Assembly: GCA_937884085.1 (NCBI GenBank)
Contig: CAKZYD010000227.1
Coordinates: 1 to 38,165 of the forward strand
From: an uncultured Sphingomonadales bacterium
GTDB lineage: Bacteria; Pseudomonadota; Alphaproteobacteria; Sphingomonadales; CAKZYD01
DNA length: 38,165 nucleotides
Reading direction: 5' to 3'
In this document: in pieces, positions 7,620 to 15,849 of the stretch
Layout of the letters: each line of letters opens with the position of its first letter
Numbering within the stretch: the first letter of the stretch is position 1
The notes under the pieces: generated by a model
The model's database searches: none
Seen by the model: only the letters and a program-made list of their open reading frames with translations
What the model was told of the DNA's origin: nothing
Translations under genes and position numbers: made by a program

Positions 7620-9965
7620 CTATTCCCCATAAGGCAACCAGATGTTCTTAACCTCTGACCCAAGCCGCAGCAGTGCATCCCCATCAAATATCGGGTCTGC
7701 CCAATCCAGCGCTTGGCCATGGCTGCACCACATCCGCTTTACATTCATGGCCCCTGCCTGCTCGGCCAACCTGCAGGTGTCTTTGTCCGCGTGAAGCCAT
7801 AGGCCATCGATGGCGTCATGCTCAGCCAGTGTTTTTGTTAAGGCAGCGGTCTCGCCGGTAACGATGTTTAAAACGCCAGCCGGGACATCAGAGGTTTCCA
7901 GCACTTGAATCATGTCCGTCGCCAAGAGCGGATAGCGCTCTGACGGCATTGTAACGACCGTATTCCCAGCGGCAATGGCAGCCGCCGTCATGGTCACAAA
8001 GCTCAAAAGCGGTGCGTCGTCGGGGCAAACCAGCCCCAGCACCCCTTGGGGTTCGTTGACAGCAAGCGTGATGTTCTGTTTTGGCGGGCTGTGGACTGCG
8101 CCATCAAATTTGTCGGCCCAGGCTGCAGCGCTAAAGAGGCGGGCGATTGACAAGCTCACCTCGGCAGTCGCCGAGCCACTTCCCGTAAGCGCTTCAAGCC
8201 GGGTTTCGAAATCACTGGCGCGCTGACTTAGATTTTCCGCCAGGTAGTAGAGGATTTGCGCTTTGGAATGGCCGGTCATGGCGGCCCAGCCCGGCTGGGC
8301 TTTAAGCGCCGCTTCAACGGCATTGCGAATGTCTTTGCGGTTGCCGTCGCCGACCCGGCCAATGATCTCTTCCCCCGCCGATAGAACCGCGCGGGTCCTG
8401 CCCCCATCGGGCCGCGCCTGTTTCCCACCGATGTAGTTTTTGGGTGTTTGATCTATGCTTGGTGGGCTGGTCTCGCGGGACTTGGGTTTGGCCACCTGCG
8501 CAGGCCCTGTCCAAGGCCAGGGCTCTTTCACATAGGCGCGCAGCCCCTCAAGGCCCCCTTCCCGGCCAAAACCGCTTTCTTTATAGCCGCCAAAGCCGAC
8601 GGCGGCGTCAAACTGGTTGGCGGTATTGATCCAGATGACCCCTGCCTTGATGCGCCCTGCCATATCTAGGCAGCGGCCAATGTTTTCTGACCAGATGGAA
8701 GCCGCAAGCCCATAGCGGGTGTTGTTTGCCAGCGTTGCGGCTTCATTGAGCGTGCGAAACGTTTGGATGGTCAATACGGGGCCGAAAACTTCTTCGCGCA
8801 CGGCAATGTTTGATTGGCCCACATTTTCGAGCAGCGTTGGTGCGATATAGCAGCCTTGTTCTGGCACCGAAATGTCCGGTTGCCAGGCCTCTGCGCCCTC
8901 TTGTGACGAAGCTGTAATGAGGCTTTTTACCCGCTCCACCTGCACGGGGTCTGCTAGTGCACCCATGTCGATGCATTTGTCTAAAGGGTCGCCAATGCGG
9001 AAGCTATTGAGCCGGGTTTTCAGCTTTTGGCTTAGGGTGCCCGCCACGCCCTCTTGCACCAAAAGCCGCGAGCCCGCGCAACAGACTTCGCCTTGATTAA
9101 AGAAGATGGCGTCGATCAGGCCTTCGACGGTGCTGTCCAAGTCGGCATCGTCGAACACGATGTATGGGCTTTTGCCGCCAAGCTCGAGGCCAAGCTTCTT
9201 GCCTGAGCCTGCGGTGGCTGCCGCGATGCGCTTGCCAACCTCTGTTGAGCCGGTGAAGGCGATTTTATCGATGCCTGGGTGGTTGACGATCATTTCGCCA
9301 ACGGTTCCATCACCGGTTAGGATGTTTAGGACGCCTTTTGGTAGGCCGACTTCCTGGGCCAGCTGAGCGAAATAAAGGGCTGATAGAGAGGTATATTCCG
9401 CAGGCTTCAGCACCACCGTGTTGCCCGCGGCCAAGGCCGGGGCCACTTTCCAGGCGAGCATTAGGAGCGGGAAATTCCAGGGGATGATTTGCCCGCACAC
9501 GCCAAGCGGCTCAGCGCCTTGCAAGGCCGAAGCCATGATCTGCGCCCAGCCCGCATGATGGGTGAAATGAATATCGATATCGCGTGTCTCGCGGATCGGC
9601 TTGCCATTATCAAGCGTATCGAGCACGGCCAAAAACCGGCTCTCTTTTTGGACAATCCGTGCGAGCGCATAGAGATGCTTGGCGCGTTCATGGCCCGGTA
9701 GTGCCGCCCAGGCTGCCTGTGCTTCGCCTGCTGCCTTCACCGCTTTGTTCACGTCGGCCTTGGTGGCTTGGGTTAAGTTTGCGAGCCGCTTGCCATTGGC
9801 GGGATTGCGGCTTTCGAACAGGGTTTTGCCGAGCTTTGTGAAGCGGCCATTGATGAAATGGCCAAAGCCGCCCCCATGCCCCTCCAGCCATTCATAAGCA
9901 AAGCTGGCGTCTTCCGGCGCAGGGCCATAGTCCATCGTGTCAAGGATATCGGGAATACTGGCCAT
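7620..9965 (-). CDS. ALDH16-type tandem-domain aldehyde dehydrogenase
   Basis: The track ORF begins at 10061 inside deoC. The ATG at 9965, one base beyond the deoC stop, is the better start and gives 781 residues. Domain one (about 20-510) is a complete NAD-dependent aldehyde dehydrogenase, with IIPWNFPLLM, FTGSTEVGKRI, LELGGKSPYIVFDDADLD and the catalytic Cys in FFNQGEVCCAGSR. Domain two (about 535-781) begins again with an entry segment (YIGGKQARPDGG) and a cofactor-fold-like part, but it lacks the Cys motif and the E-L-G-G-K motif, so it is a catalytically silent, shortened copy. This is the architecture of the ALDH16 family. Next to deoC, oxidation of acetaldehyde released from deoxyribose-5-phosphate is the likely job, by inference. 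Confidence 0.88.
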   Translation of the reverse strand: MASIPDILDTMDYGPAPEDASFAYEWLEGHGGGFGHFINGRFTKLGKTLFESRNPANGKRLANLTQATKADVNKAVKAAGEAQAAWAALPGHERAKHLYALARIVQKESRFLAVLDTLDNGKPIRETRDIDIHFTHHAGWAQIMASALQGAEPLGVCGQIIPWNFPLLMLAWKVAPALAAGNTVVLKPAEYTSLSALYFAQLAQEVGLPKGVLNILTGDGTVGEMIVNHPGIDKIAFTGSTEVGKRIAAATAGSGKKLGLELGGKSPYIVFDDADLDSTVEGLIDAIFFNQGEVCCAGSRLLVQEGVAGTLSQKLKTRLNSFRIGDPLDKCIDMGALADPVQVERVKSLITASSQEGAEAWQPDISVPEQGCYIAPTLLENVGQSNIAVREEVFGPVLTIQTFRTLNEAATLANNTRYGLAASIWSENIGRCLDMAGRIKAGVIWINTANQFDAAVGFGGYKESGFGREGGLEGLRAYVKEPWPWTGPAQVAKPKSRETSPPSIDQTPKNYIGGKQARPDGGRTRAVLSAGEEIIGRVGDGNRKDIRNAVEAALKAQPGWAAMTGHSKAQILYYLAENLSQRASDFETRLEALTGSGSATAEVSLSIARLFSAAAWADKFDGAVHSPPKQNITLAVNEPQGVLGLVCPDDAPLLSFVTMTAAAIAAGNTVVTMPSERYPLLATDMIQVLETSDVPAGVLNIVTGETAALTKTLAEHDAIDGLWLHADKDTCRLAEQAGAMNVKRMWCSHGQALDWADPIFDGDALLRLGSEVKNIWLPYGE

Positions 9966-9966
9966 A

Positions 9967-10956
9967 TTACCCCAGGGGATTATGGTCGCCGCGGGCATAG
10001 CGGCCTGTGGCATGGTGAGAGAGCTGGCGTTCGATGTCGGCCAGCAGGCGCGAGGCGCCAAATCGGAAGAGATGCGGGTCGAGCCAGGCCCGGCCGAGCT
10101 CCTCCTTCATCAAAATCAGATAGGCTAAGGCATCTTTTGCCGTGGAAATGCCGCCTGCAGGTTTAAAGCCGATGCGCACCCCCGTCGCCTCATAATAGCT
10201 GCGAATGGCACGGACCATGGTGAGGGAGACTGGTAAGGTGGCATTCACGCTTTCCATGCCCGTTGAGGTTTTGATAAAATCTGCACCGGCCATCATCGCC
10301 ACCAGGCTCGCCTGGCCCACCTTTTTAAGGGACCCAAGCTCCCCAGTTGCTAGAATCGCTTTGATGTGCGCGGGCCCGCAGGCCTGGCGGAAAGCTTTGA
10401 CCTCCTCGTAGAGCGCTGGCCAATCCTCGGTTAAAACATGCCGCCTAGAGATAACGATATCAATCTCCTGCGCGCCCGCTGCCACCGAGGCTTCGATTTC
10501 AGCAAGACGCAGGTTGAACGGGCTGAGGCCAGCTGGAAAGCCTGTTGATACTGCCGCCACCGGAATGCCACTGCCCTCAAGGGCGGTGACAGCCGTTTCG
10601 ACCATGTCATGATAAACACAAACGGCGCCAACCGTCAGTGGCAAATCGGTAATACCAAGCTGGTCTTTCAGCTCGCTGCGCAGCGGCTGGCGTGCTTTGG
10701 CGCAGAGGCGGCGCACCCGGCCTGGCGTGTCATCGCCGGACAAGGTCGTTAGGTCGAGGCAGCTCACGGCTTTGAGGAGCCAAGCGGCCTGCCAGGCTTT
10801 CTTGACGGTTCTGCGCCCCGCCAGACTAGCAATGCGTCGGTCCACCGCTGCGCGGTTCACCCGCACGCTGGCAATAGCATCCAAATCCAAGGCTATGCCT
10901 GGATTGCGCGTCTCTGGCGTAATGGCAAAGAGCGTCACGGTTTCAGCCATTCCCAT
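9967..10956 (-). CDS. deoC: Deoxyribose-phosphate aldolase
   Basis: DeoC splits 2-deoxyribose 5-phosphate into glyceraldehyde 3-phosphate and acetaldehyde. The Schiff-base lysine is in GADFIKTSTG, the second active-site lysine in RIGFKPAGGIST, and the conserved Asp in EIDIVISRR. IKAILATGEL is the matching strand between them. At 329 residues it belongs to the longer, eukaryote-like class (about 320) rather than the 259-residue E. coli form. The start at 10956 has GGGAAAG upstream, and a second Met two codons on is an alternative. It is the first gene of the minus-strand nucleoside operon. It is separated by 76 bases from the divergent phosphorylase gene, a spacer that must hold both promoters. 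Confidence 0.95.
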   Translation of the reverse strand: MGMAETVTLFAITPETRNPGIALDLDAIASVRVNRAAVDRRIASLAGRRTVKKAWQAAWLLKAVSCLDLTTLSGDDTPGRVRRLCAKARQPLRSELKDQLGITDLPLTVGAVCVYHDMVETAVTALEGSGIPVAAVSTGFPAGLSPFNLRLAEIEASVAAGAQEIDIVISRRHVLTEDWPALYEEVKAFRQACGPAHIKAILATGELGSLKKVGQASLVAMMAGADFIKTSTGMESVNATLPVSLTMVRAIRSYYEATGVRIGFKPAGGISTAKDALAYLILMKEELGRAWLDPHLFRFGASRLLADIERQLSHHATGRYARGDHNPLG

Positions 10957-11032
10957 CTTTCCCCAATCTTCCGATATTGAGCCCCCGCGCCAAGCGCGCT
11001 ACCAAAAGAACCGCTAACAGATTGGGTCTTCC

Positions 11033-11872
11033 ATGACAAACCCGCCTTACACCGAAACCATTGCGGCCTGCGCCGAAGCGCTCCTTGACAAGATGGGCAG
11101 TGGCCGACCAAAGACCGCTTTGGTACTTGGCAGTGGGCTCGGCCCTTTTGGTGAGGACATGGATGTGGAAACGGTGGTGCCTTATGGCGACCTGCCCGGT
11201 TTTCCTCAGTCCACGGTGAAAGATCATAAGGGGCGCTTCTTGATCGGCAGGGCAGCAGGCATTCCGCTTATCTGTATGCAAGGCCGTGTTCACCTCTATG
11301 AAGGTTATCCGGCCAGCTTGCTGGCAGTGCCTATTCGAGTGCTCAAAAGCATCGGCGTTGAGACCCTGGTCCTTACCAATGCCGCGGGCTCACTGCGCAC
11401 CGACATGCCGTCTGGCAGCCTGATGATGATTACCGACCATATCAATCTGTCAGGCCAAAACCCGCTCATCGGTCCCAATGCCGACAATTTTGGCCCTCGC
11501 TTTCATGACGTCACCCAGGCCTGGACGCCTCTTTTGCAAGAAGCGTTGCTTGAGGCCGCGCTTGAGGCCGGTGTTACCTTGCACCGCGGCGTTTACTTGC
11601 AAGTGTCTGGCCCCAATTTCGAAACGCCTGCGGAAATCCGCGCGTTTGGGCGGATGGGCGCTGATGCTGTGGGGATGTCGACAGTGCCCGAAGCGTTGGT
11701 GGCAAGCCATGCAGGCATGGCCGTTGCCGGCATCAGCTTGATCACCAACTTGGCTGCAGGCCTATCGCCTGTAGAACTAACCCATACGGAAACCATTGAG
11801 GAAGCCGCCAAGGCCTATGCGCGCATCAAAGCGCTGCTAATGGCGTTTTTCGCTGGGCGGACAAGCGCGTAA
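11033..11872 (+). CDS. punA: Purine-nucleoside phosphorylase, trimeric 6-oxopurine type
   Basis: The enzyme cleaves purine (deoxy)nucleosides with phosphate to base plus (deoxy)ribose 1-phosphate. The 279-residue length and motifs fit the trimeric mammalian-type class: LGSGLGPFG near residue 26, GRVHLYEGY, LTNAAGSLR, ITDHINL, GPNFETPAEIRAF and GADAVGMSTVPE. The Glu of the FET motif and the Asn of SLITN correspond to the residues that recognise 6-oxopurines in the human enzyme. Inosine and guanosine are therefore the expected substrates and adenosine is not. That makes the nearby Add-family deaminase a logical partner. The gene is divergent from deoC. The symbol is given by class; xapA or pnp would also be used by annotators. 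Confidence 0.93.
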   Translation: MTNPPYTETIAACAEALLDKMGSGRPKTALVLGSGLGPFGEDMDVETVVPYGDLPGFPQSTVKDHKGRFLIGRAAGIPLICMQGRVHLYEGYPASLLAVPIRVLKSIGVETLVLTNAAGSLRTDMPSGSLMMITDHINLSGQNPLIGPNADNFGPRFHDVTQAWTPLLQEALLEAALEAGVTLHRGVYLQVSGPNFETPAEIRAFGRMGADAVGMSTVPEALVASHAGMAVAGISLITNLAAGLSPVELTHTETIEEAAKAYARIKALLMAFFAGRTSA

Positions 11873-11913
11873 CGCCCTTTGCCCCCAGATGCTCCTCGCC
11901 CTAGGTGGGCGCT

Positions 11914-13380
11914 ATGAACACACTTCCAAGCGCTCTTATCGCCGGTGAGGCCTATAGCGGGTCTGGCCCGGACTGCACTGTTATCAACCCAGCAACCGAG
12001 GAAACGCTGGCGACCTTCAAGGACGCCGGGGCTGATTTGGTGGACAAGGCGGCAAAGGCAGCGCTTGCGTGTTTTGATAGTGGGGCTTGGTCAAAGGCCA
12101 GCGTCGATCAGCGCCAAGCGACCCTGCGGGAGATTGCAAGCACGTTAGAGGCCAACAATGATGCCATTGCTGACATAGAGGTCTCCAACACGGGGCTCCT
12201 CCTCTCCCAAGTGCAAGGCATGCATGTGAAGCGCGCTGCCTATAACTTCCGTTTTTTCGCGGATTTTATTGGCCAGGTGGAAGATGCTTATTATGATCAA
12301 GCCGAGGATTTTCAAACCACCGTGCGGCGCTTTCCCGTCGGTGTTGCGGGCTTGATTGCGCCTTGGAATGCACCGCTGGCGCTCGGGTCAATGAAAATCG
12401 CGGCGTCCATCGCGTTCGGCAATAGTTGCGTTATTAAGCCGTCCGAAATCGCGCCGCTGTCTTTAGTACGCCTCGTTGAACTCATTGGTGAAACCAGCCT
12501 GCCGAAAGGCGTGGTCAATTTGGTCAACGGCCTTGGCACAAGCACGGGCGGGCCTCTTGTGGACCATCCGGACACCTCCATCATATCTTTCACCGGTGGG
12601 ACAGCGACCGGCCGGGCCATTATGTCTGCCGCTGGAAAACTGCTCAAACCTACGACGATGGAGCTTGGTGGCAAATCCGCTAACATCATCTTTGCCGACG
12701 CAGATTTGGACCAAGCCGTGGATGGCGCGCTGCTTGCAATCTACAGCGCGAATGGCCAGCAATGCTTGGCGGGCTCACGGATTTTGGTGCAGCAGCCCAT
12801 TGCTGAGGCCTTCATGGAAAAATTCGTTTCGCGAGCGAAAAATATGCACGTAGGGGATCCGCGGGCGTTGCAAACGGAGCTCGGCCCCCTCATCTCAGCT
12901 GCGCACCGTGACCGCGTTCTGTCCTATGTGAAAAAAGCCGAAGAAGATGGCGATACCCTGCTTGCTGGTGGAAAAGCGGTCGATGGTCCTGGCTATTACA
13001 TTGAGCCGACGGTCGTCCACGCGCGCAGTAATCACAGCCGCGTCTGCGCTGAAGAGATTTTTGGCCCCTTTGCCAGCATTCTCACCTTTGAGACCGCTGA
13101 AGACGCGTTCGCCATTGCCAACGCCAGCCCTTACGGCTTGGTCAGCTATGTCTGGTCCCAAGACATCTACACCATCAACGCTGCGCAGGATGCCATCAAT
13201 GCAGGCGTGGTCTGGGTCAACACAACCATGATGCGCGAGCTTCGCGCGCCCTTTGGCGGTATCAACGCGTCTGGTGTCGGCGCTGAAGGCGGCCGCGCTT
13301 GCCAAGCCCTTTATACGCGCGAGAAGACGGTAACGATCCCCCGCCAGAAGCTTGATTTACCAAAGTTGGGCATGGGCTAA
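11914..13380 (+). CDS. NAD(P)-dependent aldehyde dehydrogenase
   Basis: A standard single-domain aldehyde dehydrogenase of 488 residues. Visible motifs are LIAPWNAPLALG, FTGGTATGRAI, MELGGKSANIIFADADLD, the catalytic Cys in NGQQCLAGSR, EEIFGPFASIL and the C-terminal APFGGINASG. The track opens at a GTG at 11905. The ATG at 11914 is preferred because AGGTGGG lies just upstream. It follows the phosphorylase gene by 41 bases on the same strand and is probably co-transcribed. The substrate cannot be told from sequence. It is not a close copy of the ALDH16 catalytic domain in the same block, so the two are probably not redundant. Its TAA overlaps the last codon of the convergent, amber-interrupted PhyH reading frame. 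Confidence 0.92.
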   Translation: MNTLPSALIAGEAYSGSGPDCTVINPATEETLATFKDAGADLVDKAAKAALACFDSGAWSKASVDQRQATLREIASTLEANNDAIADIEVSNTGLLLSQVQGMHVKRAAYNFRFFADFIGQVEDAYYDQAEDFQTTVRRFPVGVAGLIAPWNAPLALGSMKIAASIAFGNSCVIKPSEIAPLSLVRLVELIGETSLPKGVVNLVNGLGTSTGGPLVDHPDTSIISFTGGTATGRAIMSAAGKLLKPTTMELGGKSANIIFADADLDQAVDGALLAIYSANGQQCLAGSRILVQQPIAEAFMEKFVSRAKNMHVGDPRALQTELGPLISAAHRDRVLSYVKKAEEDGDTLLAGGKAVDGPGYYIEPTVVHARSNHSRVCAEEIFGPFASILTFETAEDAFAIANASPYGLVSYVWSQDIYTINAAQDAINAGVVWVNTTMMRELRAPFGGINASGVGAEGGRACQALYTREKTVTIPRQKLDLPKLGMG

Positions 13381-14192
13381 AGCACCGGATTGAGCACTGG
13401 GTCGTTGAGGAGCCGCGTTGTTCCATTGGCCTCCTGAACGGCAGCGCCGTCGGGAATGTATTGCAAAATAAGCGCCTAACGGGTGCAGGCCGTCAAATTT
13501 GGGCCGGTGCGATGCGGCGTCAGGGATGAAAAGAAGACTGCATCGCCCGCCATTGCATCGCAGCATAGAGCACCGTCCCGAGCGCGGATACCGGCCACTT
13601 CCAGGCCATAGGGGGCATTCTCATGTGCAAGGGTGCCAAGGGTGTGAAGGCCCGGCATGACCCAGGGGCACCCATTCGCCTCGGTTGCGTCAACCAGGGC
13701 AAGCCACAGCGTCACATAAGCTTGCGGCTCTAGGAAGGTGTATCCATTGTCTTGATGGAAGGGGAATTCCTTGGGTTCACCAGGCTTTTTATAAACGGCT
13801 TGGTCCCAATAGAGCCGCACTTTGGGCCCGATAAGATCTTGCATAAGGGCTTTGATGGCTGCTGACAGGGCAAAGGCTCGCACAGTTTCATCGCGTGCCA
13901 CGAGGTTTCGCGAAAAACTCATCTTATCAGCGGCATAGGTCAGGGTGTAACCGTCGGCCATGGTGAGCACGCTGTCTGGCTCGCTGGCTTCGCAGTGGTC
14001 AATTGCTATCCGCAGCGTTTCCAGCGCCTTTCCTTGGATGAGGCCTGGGACTTTGAGCCATCCATCTCGGTTATACTGATCAATAAGACTCGGCGTCAGG
14101 CTTTCCAGGCCTTCGCGCGGACGCATCGGCCAGCTGAAGTCCGTGTTGAGCGGATGCAGTTTCAGGCTGCTCTGTGCTAGCGCTGCCTCCAT
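13377..14192 (-). pseudogene. PhyH-family dioxygenase gene with an in-frame amber codon near the 3' end
   Basis: The track ORF stops at a TAG at 13476-13478, giving 238 residues. Reading on in the same frame gives 32 more codons, ALILQYIPDGAAVQEANG and onward, ending at a TAG at 13377-13379. This tail looks like the normal C-terminal strand of the phytanoyl-CoA dioxygenase fold. The Fe(II) ligands are present as HQD in FPFHQDNGY and the distal His in LTPHRTGPN. The 2-oxoglutarate-binding Arg expected 11 residues after that His is the last codon before the stop. The gene is therefore truncated within a core strand, misread at one base, or read through. It is divergent from add with a 20-base spacer. 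Substrate unknown. Confidence 0.8.
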
Positions 14193-14212
14193 TCTGATGT
14201 ATATCCTTCCTC

Positions 14213-15214
14213 ATGAACAATCAGACCCTACCCAAAGCCGAACTCCATTGCCATCTTGAAGGCACGGTGGCGCCGGATGTGGCGCTGCGCCTTGCCAAGC
14301 GCCATGGCTATGACATTAGCCGCATTATCGCGCCAGATGGCCGCTATAACTGGCGGACCTTCAATGATTTCCTCGCTGTCTATGATGTGGTCGCCGAAGT
14401 GGTGCGTACGCCCGAGGACTATTATGAGATTTTCCTCGACTATTATGCCCGCGCGGCCGCTCAAGGCCTGATTTATGGCGAGATGTTCATTTCGTCCGAT
14501 CATCCGCAAGCGGTGGGCATAAGCTATGATACGTTCATGGAGACGCTCAATCAGGCCGCTGATGATGTAGAAGCCAAATACGGTGTCCATGTGCGCTTCG
14601 TCCTGCATGTGGTGCGTCATTACGGTATAGAAAAGGCCCGCGCTGTTGCGGATTTAGCGGAAAAAGCGCCCAAACGCCGCGTCACTGGTCTTGGCATCGC
14701 TGGAGATGAGGCCCAATACGCCCATGCCGACTTCACCTTTGCGTTTGAGGCGGGTCGCGGCGCTGGGCTGCAAACGACGGCGCATGCGGGGGAACACGCA
14801 GGCCCCAGCAGTGTGAAGAATGCGGTCATGCACCTGGGTGCTCAGCGCATTGGCCATGGTGTCCGCGCGGCAGAAGATGCTGATTTGCTGACGCTCCTTA
14901 AGGAGCAAAACATCACATTGGAAGTCTGCCCTTCCTCCAATGTCTGCCTTGGTGTGGCGCCAACGATTGAAACCCATCAGTTAAGCGCACTGAGGGCCGC
15001 GGGCGTGCCCGTCTCGCTCAATTCTGATGATCCGCCCTTCTTTTTTACCGATATCGGCAGGGAGTATGCGCTCGCCCAGCAGCATCATGGCTGCACAGAC
15101 GCCGACCTCATTGATATCACCCGGACCGCTCTGGCCGCCGCCTTTTGCGATGATGCCACACGCCAGTCATGCTTGGCCCATATCGATGCTTGGGAGAAGG
15201 AGCATCTGGCGTGA
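14213..15214 (+). CDS. add: Adenosine deaminase family protein
   Basis: A zinc-dependent deaminase of 333 residues that converts adenosine, or possibly adenine, to the 6-oxo product. Metal and catalytic motifs are complete: KAELHCHLEGT near residue 9, HAGEHAGPSS, RIGHGVRA, LEVCPSSNV and SLNSDDPPFF. The segment GIAGDEAQYA resembles the LAGDE motif of true adenosine deaminases. HLEGT and the NSDDP form are also seen in adenine deaminases of the same family, so specificity is not settled by motif reading. Adenosine fits the neighbouring 6-oxopurine phosphorylase, and adenine would fit AMP nucleosidase. Its stop overlaps the GTG of the LOG-family gene. Confidence 0.88.
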   Translation: MNNQTLPKAELHCHLEGTVAPDVALRLAKRHGYDISRIIAPDGRYNWRTFNDFLAVYDVVAEVVRTPEDYYEIFLDYYARAAAQGLIYGEMFISSDHPQAVGISYDTFMETLNQAADDVEAKYGVHVRFVLHVVRHYGIEKARAVADLAEKAPKRRVTGLGIAGDEAQYAHADFTFAFEAGRGAGLQTTAHAGEHAGPSSVKNAVMHLGAQRIGHGVRAAEDADLLTLLKEQNITLEVCPSSNVCLGVAPTIETHQLSALRAAGVPVSLNSDDPPFFFTDIGREYALAQQHHGCTDADLIDITRTALAAAFCDDATRQSCLAHIDAWEKEHLA

Positions 15215-15792
15215 AGAGACTCTGTGTGTTTTGCGGGTCCTCGTCCGGCAAGGACCCCATCCATGTGGAGGCTGGCCGGCAAGTGGGCGCGGCGCTGGCC
15301 AAGCGCGGCATTTCCGTCGTCTATGGCGGTGCGTCCATCGGTGTGATGGGCGCGGTTGCCGATGGCGCCATGCAAGCCGGCGGCGAGGTCATCGGCATCA
15401 TCCCAAAAGCCATTACTGAATTTGAAGTGGCCCACGACCATCTCACGGAGCTGCACGTGGTCGACACCATGCATGAACGCAAAGCCATGATGGCGGATTT
15501 ATCAGATGCCTTTATCGCTTTGCCCGGCGGTATCGGCACCATGGAAGAGCTGTTCGAGGTTTGGACTTGGGGCCAGCTGGGCTATCACAACAAGCCCTTT
15601 GGCCTTCTAGATGTGGCGGGCTATTGGACGCTCTTAGAGGACTTTCTAGACGCTATGGTCGAAAAGGGCTTTCTGCGCCCCATGCACCGCGCCATGGTGT
15701 TTAATGAAACCAGCCTGGACGTCCTTTTAGAGCGCTTTGAAAGCTACTGCCCGCCCAGCCGAGACAAGTGGGTGGATGCGCGCGGGCTTTAG
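15211..15792 (+). CDS. LOG-family nucleoside 5'-monophosphate phosphoribohydrolase
   Basis: LOG-family proteins hydrolyse AMP or cytokinin nucleotides to free base plus ribose 5-phosphate. The signatures are FCGSSSGKDP at the N-terminus, YGGASIGVMG, MHERKAMM and the substrate-binding PGGIGTMEE. The track begins at 15169 in add coding sequence. The GTG at 15211 is preferred because the protein then opens with VKRLCVFCGSS as its relatives do, and AAGGAG sits 8-9 bases upstream. That gives 193 residues, normal for the family. The GTGA overlap with the add stop implies translational coupling. The PGGxGTxxE motif is intact, so it should be active. It was formerly annotated as lysine decarboxylase, which is wrong for this family. 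Confidence 0.9.
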   Translation: MKRLCVFCGSSSGKDPIHVEAGRQVGAALAKRGISVVYGGASIGVMGAVADGAMQAGGEVIGIIPKAITEFEVAHDHLTELHVVDTMHERKAMMADLSDAFIALPGGIGTMEELFEVWTWGQLGYHNKPFGLLDVAGYWTLLEDFLDAMVEKGFLRPMHRAMVFNETSLDVLLERFESYCPPSRDKWVDARGL

Positions 15793-15806
15793 AAAATAGC
15801 TTGCTG

Positions 15807-15836
15807 GTTAACATTAGCTAAGCTAAGTTAGCTAAC
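15807..15836. promoter_or_regulatory. Palindromic operator candidates of the toxin-antitoxin module
   Basis: The short spacer before the antitoxin gene holds nested palindromes: GTTAAC at 15807-15812, TTAGCTAA at 15814-15821 and GTTAGCTAAC at 15827-15836. The core TTAGCTAA occurs twice, 14 bases apart. The ribosome binding site AAGGAG follows at once. Repeated palindromes at this place are typical binding sites for an antitoxin or antitoxin-toxin complex that represses its own promoter. A TTGCTG at 15801 could be the -35 box. Confidence 0.6.
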
Positions 15837-15849
15837 AAGGAGCATAGCG

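Noticed and set aside
7448-7720. 90-residue minus-strand ORF over the nupC/ALDH16 spacer
   Set aside because: It reads through the hairpin repeats and the end of ALDH16 in another frame, with no family resemblance.
9961-10061. N-terminal extension of the ALDH16 ORF to 10061
   Set aside because: The extra 32 residues lie within deoC and the ATG at 9965 gives the expected operon junction.
13381-13475. Frameshift as the cause of the short PhyH product
   Set aside because: The conserved tail continues in the same frame after the TAG, so it is a nonsense codon and not an indel.
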